IMG/VR virus record: IMGVR_UViG_3300009161_000051
Location: 1 to 59,310 of that record
Origin: a virus
Length of the DNA stretch: 59,310 nt
Reading direction: 5' to 3' (one strand)
Shown here: piece after piece, positions 40,205-48,600 of the stretch
Layout of the letters: each line of letters starts with the position of its first letter
How positions within the stretch are numbered: the stretch's first letter is position 1
Translations under genes and position numbers: made by a program
The notes under the pieces: generated by a model
What the model was told of the DNA's origin: nothing
The model's input: the letters and a program-made list of their open reading frames with translations, nothing else
The model's database searches: none

Positions 40205-40533
40205 TGTTTGGAATGCCATCAACCAAACGTGAAGGACAAACCATGCTGAATATGTGCATGGAACAATGTGAAGGCGTCTACTTAATGGATGAGATTGAAC
40301 GGTTGCGGTTAGCTAACTCAGACCTTCAGATGCACTATGATTATGCCAAGGATGAGGTTTTAAAACTTGAGGCAGAAGTTAATCGTATGCGCTACGCATT
40401 GGATAAATACGATTGCCTTCACAGATGTACCGAGCCATGCGCTTTATATGCAATGGAAAAAGAACGCGAGAATGATTTCCCGCATATGATTTGCGGGTGG
40501 TGGGCATCTTCTGCGTTAAAGGAGAAAGAGTGA
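40204..40533 (+). CDS. MDIVxRLR-related paralogue 5, longer
   Basis: 109 residues. The start differs (MFGMPSTKREGQTMLNMCME) but MDEIERLRLANSDLQMHYDY and the end SALKEKE match the family. It includes Cys-containing DCLHRCTEPCALYAM. A mosaic of the array with a new head. Confidence 0.65.
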   Translation: MFGMPSTKREGQTMLNMCMEQCEGVYLMDEIERLRLANSDLQMHYDYAKDEVLKLEAEVNRMRYALDKYDCLHRCTEPCALYAMEKERENDFPHMICGWWASSALKEKE

Positions 40534-40769
40534 TGAGTGAAAGAAATCCAAATTATGTTACGCCGGAAGAGGCATTCAAAAAAATATGCCCGTTAAAAGC
40601 AACATCGGACATTGATGACGTTAGCGGTCAGTGCGTCTCGCATGAGTGCATGGCATGGCGGTGGCATACTTACCAAGTTCAGATAATAGGGAAAGAGCGC
40701 ACTGGGCCTAACATTTGGGAAAAAGAGACAAGCAAGACCTACGGGCGATGCGGGATGGTTTCGGAATGA
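40533..40769 (+). CDS. Small Cys-containing protein after the array
   Basis: 78 residues. Contains KKICPLKATSDIDDVSGQCV, then SHECMAWRWHTYQ and RCGMVSE: Cys residues spaced as in a possible metal site (similar short phage proteins have a CPxxx...C...C pattern). Start follows the array's AAGGAG. No firm family. Confidence 0.65.
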   Translation: MSERNPNYVTPEEAFKKICPLKATSDIDDVSGQCVSHECMAWRWHTYQVQIIGKERTGPNIWEKETSKTYGRCGMVSE

Positions 40770-40858
40770 TGGATTTGTTGTTTTATATTGGAACAGCAGT
40801 AATTTGCATCTCGCCTCTACTACTTGGAATCATGATAACTCCTAAGGAGAAAAAATAA
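40766..40858 (+). CDS. Single-TM micro-protein
   Basis: 30 residues (MMDLLFYIGTAVICISPLLL then GIMITPKEKK), one membrane helix. Overlaps the gene before by four bases and shares one base with the next start (TAATG). Its last codons (CCTAAGGAGAAAAAA) contain the ribosome site of the next gene. Confidence 0.55.
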   Translation: MMDLLFYIGTAVICISPLLLGIMITPKEKK

Positions 40859-41013
40859 TGGCGACAAAAAAGAAAGGCATTCTCACATCAGCACCGCAGT
40901 GGTGGGATCATCTGAAGGACTGGAAGAAAGTATTTTGGAGCGCAGAACGCAATGCCGTTAAAAGAGAAATTGAAAAAGAACTTAGAAACTCAAGAAATAA
41001 GGGAGACTACTGA
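40858..41013 (+). CDS. Small basic protein
   Basis: 51 residues (MATKKKGILTSAPQWWDHLK, then VFWSAERNAVKREIEKELRN). Basic, helical. One-base overlap with both neighbours. Similar short TSAPQWWKHLK proteins occur in phages, role unknown. Confidence 0.6.
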   Translation: MATKKKGILTSAPQWWDHLKDWKKVFWSAERNAVKREIEKELRNSRNKGDY

Positions 41014-41645
41014 TGAATGTGGAAGATATTTTAATTGAAGACCTAGAACTTAGCACAAGACTGCACAATTGTCTCTTGAATGACAATCTTAAAACAATTG
41101 GAGACGTTCTTAAAATATCGCAAGAAAAAATGTTAAGATCACCTAATTTTGGAAGAAGATGTTTAAATGAACTTAAACAAGTATTGTTTGAACATAAAGT
41201 TCTATGGCCCAGTACTAAAAGCGGTGAAGAAATTCAGCTAACAAAAGAAGAACGTAGCATTGAAACTAGGAGACGGTGGAAAAAAGCTTACGTTTTGCAT
41301 CAGGCGGGATGGGACTGGAGTTCAATTGGCAAAGAATTAGAAGTTTCAAAACTTTCAGCAAAATCAATGGCTAAGAAATATCGTAAAGAACATGATATTC
41401 CAATTATTCCTGTTCCTATATGTTGGAAACCAATATCAACAGCACCAAGAAATGGAACAGCTTTTTTAGGAGCAAAATACTTTGGCTACACGATTGGTTG
41501 GCAACGGTACATATGCGTGTGGCATAACCCAACATCACAATTTGCAGCGTGTTTTAGTATTGCTGAAGGAGGTGAATTGTATCCTTTAAATGAAAAAAGT
41601 TTTCCAAGCCATTGGATGGCATTACCGGAGCCACCAAATGTCTGA
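41013..41645 (+). CDS. RNA polymerase alpha C-terminal-domain-like protein fused to HTH and DUF551-like domain
   Basis: 210 residues. Residues 5-60 (EDLELSTRLHNCLLNDNLKT, GDVLKISQEKM, SPNFGRRCLNELKQVL) match the alpha-CTD of bacterial RNA polymerase, retaining the equivalents of DNA-contacting Arg265 and Asn268 and a basic pair at 298. A middle HTH-like part (GWDWSSIGKELEVSKLSAKS) follows, then WKPISTAPRNGTAFLGAK...HWMALPEPP, similar to DUF551. A free alpha-CTD could compete with the host subunit at UP elements or sites of activators. Confidence 0.7.
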   Translation: MNVEDILIEDLELSTRLHNCLLNDNLKTIGDVLKISQEKMLRSPNFGRRCLNELKQVLFEHKVLWPSTKSGEEIQLTKEERSIETRRRWKKAYVLHQAGWDWSSIGKELEVSKLSAKSMAKKYRKEHDIPIIPVPICWKPISTAPRNGTAFLGAKYFGYTIGWQRYICVWHNPTSQFAACFSIAEGGELYPLNEKSFPSHWMALPEPPNV

Positions 41646-41874
41646 TGAAGCATTATTAGCTGACGGGTTTGAAGAAGCCTTGATCGGTATGGGGCGGCAA
41701 TTCAACCAAGACCTTGCCGTATATGATTTTGACAAGTGCGTTGAAATCTTGATGAAGCGTGATGGCATGGATTATCACGATGCCTGTGAGTTTATGGAAT
41801 ACAATGTGGTTGGTGCATGGGTTGGACCTGCAACACCTGTGTTTGTAGAGATAGGTAAGGAGCCTTCAGAATGA
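41638..41874 (+). CDS. Unknown small phage protein
   Basis: 78 residues (ADGFEEALIGMGRQFNQDLA, then VYDFDKCVEILMKRDGMDYH). This resembles small phage proteins with DxxEExxGxxxxF and FDxxxC patterns, role unknown. Overlaps the alpha-CTD-like gene by eight bases. Confidence 0.7.
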   Translation: MSDEALLADGFEEALIGMGRQFNQDLAVYDFDKCVEILMKRDGMDYHDACEFMEYNVVGAWVGPATPVFVEIGKEPSE

Positions 41875-42017
41875 AAGAACCAAAGAACCTAAAACAAGAA
41901 CGCAATGATCAGATTAAAAAAGACCGTGGTGATGGCATGACGTTTGCTGAACTTGCTGCAAAGTATGGCATATCTAAAACTAGGGCGAGAAATATATGTG
42001 TGCCAAGTTATTATTGA
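41871..42017 (+). CDS. Small HTH protein
   Basis: 48 residues. RNDQIKKDRGDGMTFAELAA, KYGISKTRARNICVPSYY reads as one HTH of the sigma-70 region 4 or Mor type. Overlaps the previous stop by four bases. Last gene before the structured gap. Confidence 0.65.
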   Translation: MKEPKNLKQERNDQIKKDRGDGMTFAELAAKYGISKTRARNICVPSYY

Positions 42018-42063
42018 AAATAATGGTTTTCATCTCGCGTAAATAATGGTATTGAATATTTAC

Positions 42064-42219
42064 GTCACGTATAAGGGAAACACCCCTGCATCCGCGACGG
42101 CAACGGGCAAGTGAGAGGCAATTTTAGGGGTTTACTCATGCACCTGAGATGCTGTGGCACTACAAGACAAAGTTCTGGCCTAATACGTGACAAACAACTG
42201 CATACCAGTGAAACTTTGT
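42064..42219 (+). ncRNA. Candidate structured RNA with interleaved (pseudoknot) pairings
   Basis: In the 233-base gap 42018-42250: GTCACGTAT (42064-42072) pairs perfectly with ATACGTGAC (42183-42191); ACAAAGTT (42167-42174) with AACTTTGT (42212-42219). The second helix encloses the 3' strand of the first, giving a pseudoknot. Inside are ACCCCT/AGGGGT (42082-42087/42126-42131), CCG-CGA-CGG and CTCA-N6-TGAG, plus ACTG-CATAC-CAGT (42197-42209). GTCAC at 42225-42229 can pair with GTGAC (42187-42191) instead. No good frame in the gap. Not assigned to a known family. Confidence 0.65.
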
Positions 42220-42250
42220 AAGCCGTCACTAACTTAAACAAGGAAACAAA

Positions 42251-42625
42251 ATGAGCAATTTATTAGACAGACGACATGAAACACACGGCAATTTCCACGA
42301 GGTTGCAAAAATTTCAATGGGGATTAAAAAGTTAATTGAATTAAGCCCTAACGCAAAAAAGTTGACTGATTCTCAATTAGAATCGTTAAGTATGATTTCA
42401 AGCAAAATTGCTAGGATTTTGTGTGGCAATTCAAGTTACCGTGATCATTGGGATGACATTGCAGGTTACGCTGAACTTGGTGCGTCAGGGACTGTTAGCG
42501 TTCCTGATCAGATAGAACGCGACATTGCCGCTGTAGTTAATCATCTACAGGAAACAAGCGATGAAAAATTCCCGGACATTGTTACTAAACGCCGTGGATA
42601 TTTTAAATCTGGTGAAGAAAAATGA
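42251..42625 (+). CDS. DUF6378-like phage protein
   Basis: 124 residues. Pattern LDRRHETHGNFHEVAKISMG, then LTDSQLESLSMISSKIARIL and YRDHWDDIAGYAELGASG fits a phage family that I associate with DUF6378, often encoded near dNTP or replication genes. His/Asp residues suggest a metal-dependent, HD- or MazG-like helical fold, but function is unknown. AAGGAAAC precedes the start, just after the structured RNA. Confidence 0.7.
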   Translation: MSNLLDRRHETHGNFHEVAKISMGIKKLIELSPNAKKLTDSQLESLSMISSKIARILCGNSSYRDHWDDIAGYAELGASGTVSVPDQIERDIAAVVNHLQETSDEKFPDIVTKRRGYFKSGEEK

Positions 42626-43026
42626 ACAAGCAAGACAAATTCTACATAGAAATGGAAATAACTATTAATGAATATGTCCGGTACGCTGGTGAATTAACAA
42701 ACAATTCAGAATCGGGATTGTTGTTTGAAAAAGAGTACCAGAAGGCATTAATGAATGCTTCCGTGCTTGGTGAGCTTGATTACGCCACTGTAAAGTCAGC
42801 AATTTACAAAATTTGCAGGGTAATTAAGGATTTAGAAGAAAATATTGTGTCAAATGTTGATGAACCGCGCTCAATACGCAAGAACTTGGAAGAGTTAAGT
42901 TCAATTTTGCATATTTCACGGTCACATATTGACAATGCTATCAAAAGAACCCTTGAATTGCGCCCGTCAGGTAAAAAGGTTACACGTAAACCAACAATTT
43001 CTACGGGGCCATCACGATATGCCTAA
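42622..43026 (+). CDS. Unknown helical protein
   Basis: 134 residues, helical throughout (KEYQKALMNASVLGELDYAT, KNLEELSSILHISRSHIDNA) with a basic C-terminus. No family recognised. Overlaps the neighbouring genes by four and eight bases. Confidence 0.6.
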   Translation: MNKQDKFYIEMEITINEYVRYAGELTNNSESGLLFEKEYQKALMNASVLGELDYATVKSAIYKICRVIKDLEENIVSNVDEPRSIRKNLEELSSILHISRSHIDNAIKRTLELRPSGKKVTRKPTISTGPSRYA

Positions 43027-43231
43027 TTATGTACAGTTGCTAAGGGACATGGCTACAAACAAGCCAACAGATATTGATCCTGAAGAATTAGCAGACTACG
43101 TTGAAATGCTTGAAAAAGCTGTTTTGCACGTAAACACCAACCTTTATCAAAATGATTTCAATGAATGGTGTTTTTTTGAACCATTTAAAGAAAATTTGTT
43201 TAAAAAGGCAGTTGATACGCTTACAAAATAA
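43019..43231 (+). CDS. Small unknown protein before portal
   Basis: 70 residues (MPNYVQLLRDMATNKPTDID, then LADYVEMLEKAVLHVNTNLY). Helical; no family recognised. Last gene of the accessory block; overlaps the previous gene by eight bases. Confidence 0.6.
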   Translation: MPNYVQLLRDMATNKPTDIDPEELADYVEMLEKAVLHVNTNLYQNDFNEWCFFEPFKENLFKKAVDTLTK

Positions 43232-43268
43232 CAGCAACGTCATAAGATGGGTAAGTCCAACCATGTGT

Positions 43269-43297
43269 TTGCGTGATTCCTTGAATTCTCGTATAGT
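43269..43297 (+). promoter_or_regulatory. Promoter for the structural genes
   Basis: TTGCGT (43269-43274), 17-base spacer, TATAGT (43292-43297), 27 bases before the portal ATG. The -10 is closer to the sigma-70 consensus than in the early family and the spacer lacks the ATCT-N4-CTATGC block, so it is probably a separately controlled structural promoter. Confidence 0.6.
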
Positions 43298-43324
43298 GTT
43301 GCTTCCATTAAAAGGATGTAGCAC

Positions 43325-45604
43325 ATGGCTGGACTTGTCCCTAATATCCGCCTCGTAGAAGACGCCCCCCAAGACGTTCCTACTGAAGGAATGGACGTTG
43401 TTGTAGTTGAAAACTCTGATCCAGAGGGCGATAACCTACAATACGATGAAAACGGTAATGTTTTGCGGATTGAACACGATGATGGATCAATCAGCGTGTC
43501 ATTGGACGGGCGTCCTATTAAATCCAACGATAAAGACACGCCGGAAAACTGGTTTGACAATCTTGCCGACGATATGAGCGAGATGGAACTCAGCAGGATT
43601 ACTGAAGACCTTTTGCGAGGCATTGGAGAAGACATAGAGAGCCGCAAGGACTGGATTGAGGACAGAGCGCAGGGATTGCGCCTTCTTGGTCTCAAAATTG
43701 AACTGCCGGGCCTACAGGGTTCCGCAGACGGCGCACCAATTGAAGGCATGAGCAAGATCAGGCATCCGTTGCTTTTAGAAGCCGTGCTGCGTTTTCAAGC
43801 TAATGCGCGTTCTGAGTTACTGCCTACTGACGGGCCTGTTAAAATCAGGAACGACGACACAAACGGTTCACCTGAAGAAGACAAACAAGCTGAAGACTTA
43901 GAAAAAGATTTCAATCATTATCTGACGGTTACGGCTAAAGAGTATTACCCAGATACGGACAAAATGTTGTTTATGCTTGGCTTTGGCGGATCAGCGTTCA
44001 AGAAAGTTTATTTCTGTCCGTTAAGAAATCGTCCTGTATCTGAAACTGTTGATGCGGATGATCTGATTGTAAACAATCAAGCTACTGATCTTGGAAATGC
44101 TCGCCGTATTACGCACAGGATTATGATGCGCCCGTCCGTTGTAAAGCGGATGCAGATCATTGGCGCATATCGTGATTGCGATCTTGGTCAGGCTGTTGCA
44201 AAGACGCCTAATGCAATTCAACAGGAAAAGAACGCACAGCAGGGCATTCAGCAAGATGTAAAATCTTCTGAAGATCGTGATCGTGAGATTTATGAGTGCT
44301 ACTGTGAACTTGATATCCAAGGCTACGAGCATACCATTGATGGTGAGCCTTCAGGTCTTGAAGTCCCATACCGTGTGACGGTTGACGTATCTTCCAAAAA
44401 GATTTTAAGCGTTGTCCGCAATTACGATGAGGATGAAGAACTTCCAGAAGCCAAGACAACATTTGTAAAGTGGGATTTTATCCCCGGTCTAGGTTTCTAC
44501 GGTATTGGTTTGCTTCACATTCTTGGCAATACGACAAATGCCCTGACAGCTACATGGCGTGAGCTTCTTGACGCAGGTATGTACGCAAATTTCCCCGGCT
44601 TCTTGTATGCAAAGGCGAGTGGTCGGCAGAACACAAACATTTTCCGTGTTCCTCCCGGTGGCGGCGCACAGATTGATACGTCAGGTATGCCGATACAACA
44701 GGCTGTCATGCCTTTGCCGTACAAAGAGCCTTCAGGCGCACTGATGCAGTTGTCTGAAAACATGAGCCAATACGGTCAACGTGTTGGTGGTACTGCCGAG
44801 ATGAATGTTGGAGAAGGTCGTCAAGATGCACCTGTTGGAACAACGCTTGCGATCATTGAACAAGCGCAAAAGGTTCTCAACAGCGTTCATAAGCGGATGC
44901 ATTCAGCACAGGCGGATGAGTTTCAACTTCTTGCACAGTGCTTTAGGGAGAACCCAACATCGTTTTGGGAACGCAACAAGCGTCCTGCAAAGAAATGGGA
45001 TGAACAGCAGTTTATAGCTGCTCTTGATAACTATTTGCTTGTTCCACAGGCTGATCCAAATACCGCATCGCACATCCAGCGCGTTATGAAGGTTACTGCT
45101 TTGATACAGTTGGCAAAAGAAGCACCACAGCTTTACAACATTGAAGCTGTCAATAAAGAAGCCTTGATTGCCCTTGGCTGGTCTAATCCTACAAGCCTGT
45201 TGCGTGATCAAGCAGAGCAGACTCCTCCTCCTCCAGAGGAAATGGCAAAGATGGCGGAAGCTCAAGCTAAAATGATTACGGCTCAAGCCAAGATTGCTGA
45301 AGTTCAAAGCGGCGGCGTTGGTGTACCAATGGACCCGGCAAAGGTGCAGATGGAACAGGCTGCAAATGAAGTAAAGCTGGCTGAGATCAAACAGCGTTCT
45401 ATTGATGCACAGTTGGACGCCATGAACCGTAAGCGCGACAGGGAAAGCCGTGAGAGAATCGCTACAGTGAAACTAGCTGAAACTATTGCAGAAAAACCTG
45501 AATCGATGGGCATCATGGACGGGATCATTAAACCTGATATGCTTACTCGTCTTGAAGGAAATGAAGAACCGTTTACACCAAATCCAGATGGCATTGTTAA
45601 GTAA
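43325..45604 (+). CDS. Portal protein
   Basis: 759 residues, the size of P22-type portals. Acidic head, then TEDLLRGIGEDIESRKDWIE, GLKIELPGLQGSADGAPIEG, MSKIRHPLLLEAVLRFQANA and LPTDGPVKIRNDDT; later KWDFIPGLGFYGIGLLHILG and EMNVGEGRQDAPVGTTLAII, characteristic of portal proteins of marine and alphaproteobacterial short-tailed phages. A coiled-coil C-terminus (EVKLAEIKQRSIDAQLDAMN) likely forms the barrel. It is the head entry ring for DNA packaging. First gene of the late block. Confidence 0.9.
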   Translation: MAGLVPNIRLVEDAPQDVPTEGMDVVVVENSDPEGDNLQYDENGNVLRIEHDDGSISVSLDGRPIKSNDKDTPENWFDNLADDMSEMELSRITEDLLRGIGEDIESRKDWIEDRAQGLRLLGLKIELPGLQGSADGAPIEGMSKIRHPLLLEAVLRFQANARSELLPTDGPVKIRNDDTNGSPEEDKQAEDLEKDFNHYLTVTAKEYYPDTDKMLFMLGFGGSAFKKVYFCPLRNRPVSETVDADDLIVNNQATDLGNARRITHRIMMRPSVVKRMQIIGAYRDCDLGQAVAKTPNAIQQEKNAQQGIQQDVKSSEDRDREIYECYCELDIQGYEHTIDGEPSGLEVPYRVTVDVSSKKILSVVRNYDEDEELPEAKTTFVKWDFIPGLGFYGIGLLHILGNTTNALTATWRELLDAGMYANFPGFLYAKASGRQNTNIFRVPPGGGAQIDTSGMPIQQAVMPLPYKEPSGALMQLSENMSQYGQRVGGTAEMNVGEGRQDAPVGTTLAIIEQAQKVLNSVHKRMHSAQADEFQLLAQCFRENPTSFWERNKRPAKKWDEQQFIAALDNYLLVPQADPNTASHIQRVMKVTALIQLAKEAPQLYNIEAVNKEALIALGWSNPTSLLRDQAEQTPPPPEEMAKMAEAQAKMITAQAKIAEVQSGGVGVPMDPAKVQMEQAANEVKLAEIKQRSIDAQLDAMNRKRDRESRERIATVKLAETIAEKPESMGIMDGIIKPDMLTRLEGNEEPFTPNPDGIVK

Positions 45605-45613
45605 GAGGTTGCT

Positions 45614-48600
45614 ATGGAAGATTATGATCAGGATATTGCAAATGCCCTGCGTTTAGCACAACCATCAGAAGCAGCTAGAGAAGCACAACGCATACAAGCA
45701 TTCCGAGATCAACAGGCAGCAGACGAGCGTAGGTTTGCTCCTACGATTAACATAAGCAATCAAGGCCAAGTGATGAATGAGGCGCAACGGTATAGACCGA
45801 TGCCTTCAGCCACTGGTGAACCCGTCCAACCTGTCCAACCCGTCCAACCGGGCATGATGGGTCGTGCTTATTCTACAGCAACAGGTGGCAGAAACGCTCA
45901 GGCCGATATGAGCAGTGCTTTAGAAAATTTGCCTCAACCAATGGAATATTTTGATGACGTTGCAAAAGCAGCACGAGAATCAAGTGCATATGCAAAGCAA
46001 GGCATTAATAAAATGGGGGAATCTGGTAACCCTTTCAATCAAGTTGTAGGTGGTGGTGAGTATGCTCTTGGTTCTCTTGGGTATCTAGTTTCCCCTTTTA
46101 CAGGCGCAGTTACAAATTTAGTAACTAATCCGGCTAAAAAAGTTTTTGGTGAACCATTTGCCCAAAGAGCAGACATAGTTGCTAATTTAATAGACCCGTT
46201 TTCTCCAACGGCTTATGTGAAGGCGGGGCTTGCGGCAGCTATCCCTACATTAGCAATGGCTACTATTCCGGCTAAATCTAAAGCGATAGAAACTGCTTTG
46301 CAGGTAGCAAATCAAGCGTCTGATTTAAAAACCCCAGAACAGTTAGCTTTAGAAACAGCGCAAAAAACTGCACCTTTGCCTACACCTGCTTACAATCAGC
46401 CAATAGGCCCATTGTCTCCTCCAGTTGTTCCAAAAGGTTCTTCAGCATCGCAAGCAGTAGATTTGTTAGCTGAGACGCCTAAAGCAGATGCTGATGCTAT
46501 TAGGGCAAATAATCAGGGAACCGGGTTGGTTTACCCTGAAGATGAAGCACTTGAACGGTTAAGACTTAAATTATCACGTAAAGAACCAGCACTTGCTTTG
46601 GGAGAAAAAGCTCAAACCAGTTCTGTTGGCGATCCTTTGAATGAAAGAAGAATTATCCGCGCTCCAAGAGATGCGGAAGGCAACCCAATTGCAGGAAAGC
46701 CTGATTTCACGGTGGGCAAAATTACACCACAAGATTGGGTAAATCGTGCTGAAAGCATGATGAATGATAATGAAATTCAAGAAGCGTCAACGTGGTATGG
46801 AAAAATAAGAAGTATCTTTAACAATTACACAGGTGGTGATTCTGAAAAAACAAATAAATATATGAAGGCTTGGCTTGTAGGGCAGCAAAATGTTGATGTT
46901 GCTGGTTCATTAAAAAATGTGTTTTTACAAGCTGAACAATTTGCTAGAAAAATACCAGAAGCAGAAATGACTGGTGGAGGTATGCCTAACCCAACATATG
47001 CTATCCGTCAGGTTCTTAAAGATGAACCTATTGAATACGGCGTTGGGCAAAAAATTTCTGATTTTGTTGATTCTGCGGAAAATAAACCCGTCAGATCATG
47101 GATGGCAAATCATCCTGATGGCGGGTCGCCTTTTGTCGTTGATGTTCACACTGCAAGAGACACAGGATTGGTTGATCAAAAATTAATCAACCATTTAACT
47201 AAATTAGGATACAACACGGAAGATTTGAAAAATTTAAAACTTGATTTTAGTGATGCAATTTCACCTCAAAAATATGAAAATCGTTCAGAATTTGGGCATG
47301 AAATAACAAATTATTTAAATTCTATTACTTGGAAAGGCAGAAATGATTGGACGCCATTAGAAGTTCAGGCTGTTGGCTGGATGGGGATGACACGTTTAAC
47401 AGCGGATAAAGCAGAAGATGTTGTAAGCGGGTTTGAAAGAAACCTCCGTAGAATTTCTATGGAAGCTGCGCCCGGAGAGGGGTCGCCTATTCATACTTTA
47501 TATAACAACAGATTTAGTGTTTTGTCTTTGCCAGAAAAAGAAACAATTACTCAAAACATTACCAATAAAGCTCTGGAGGATGTGTCAAACCTCGTTGGTA
47601 TTGATTTAAGGTCTATCGCTCATGGATCGGGCGGTTGGAATATGGATATTAACCCATCCAGCGTTGGGCAGGTTTATGCAACTCCACAAGCTGCTCAAAT
47701 GGGTGCAAATATCCTTGGGCATATTTTGCAACAGTCTGAAGTTTGGTCAAATTCAGTAAAACCTTTAACACAAAACCCAAGCAGTTTTGCTATTGATTTT
47801 CTTGAAAATGGCACAACAAATCTACGCGATAATACGCAGCTTGCTGATTTTTGGAGCCGCATTCAAAAAGCAGACCCCGATAAAAAGAAACCTCTTTTTG
47901 TTGGATATCAGCCAATTTCTACACCAGATGGAAGAATTGGTATCCGTGTTTTAATTGATCGTGGTGGAGCAAAATTAGCAGAAACATTGACTTCCGCAAT
48001 TGAAGGGCCGATACAAAAAGAATTAAACAATATAGGATATGATGTTTCTGCTCAGGTGCATGAGGCAGAAATTTACAAAGCACAACATGATTGGAAAGGT
48101 GACCCCAGTGGGCAAAGTTACATTACTGCCGCCAGCAACCTCCTTGGACGAGATTCCACAAGCGATCTCAATAATTTACGGGAAAAATATCAGGAGCAAT
48201 TCCGACAGGAACTTGAGTCCGCAGAAGACAGAACCAAGCGACAAGGAACTTCAACAATTGATCAACAAGGACTACAAGGATCACCAGAAGAGGTATCGCG
48301 CCAAATTGACCAACGTGCCACCGCGCAAAATTACATTGAAGGAAATGCGGGAGCTTTTGAACAAAATTCATCCGATGTTCTGACAAAAGATGTTGGTTCA
48401 GGGCGGAACTTTACCGGGTTTTTTGCAAATATTACTTCTGGACTTACTGGCAAACCAACAACAATGGTTGGTTATAAACCTGCGTTTGATATTTCAAAAA
48501 TCAAACCGTTTTCAGAAGAGTATTTAAAACACATTGGAAATTTTGATGACCATATTGGTTCATCAATTCCCGCTTTTAGAGAAATACAACAGTCCGTTGG

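Noticed and set aside
39244-40533. CRISPR-like array
   Set aside because: The repeated junctions are protein-coding and spaced at gene length, not 30-40 base repeats with unique spacers.
42018-42250. Group I intron or tmRNA in the structured gap
   Set aside because: The pseudoknot order is reminiscent of an intron core, but no split gene flanks it, the P7-like helix lacks the usual guanosine-site pattern, and no tRNA-like end or tag frame is seen. Kept as an unassigned structured RNA.
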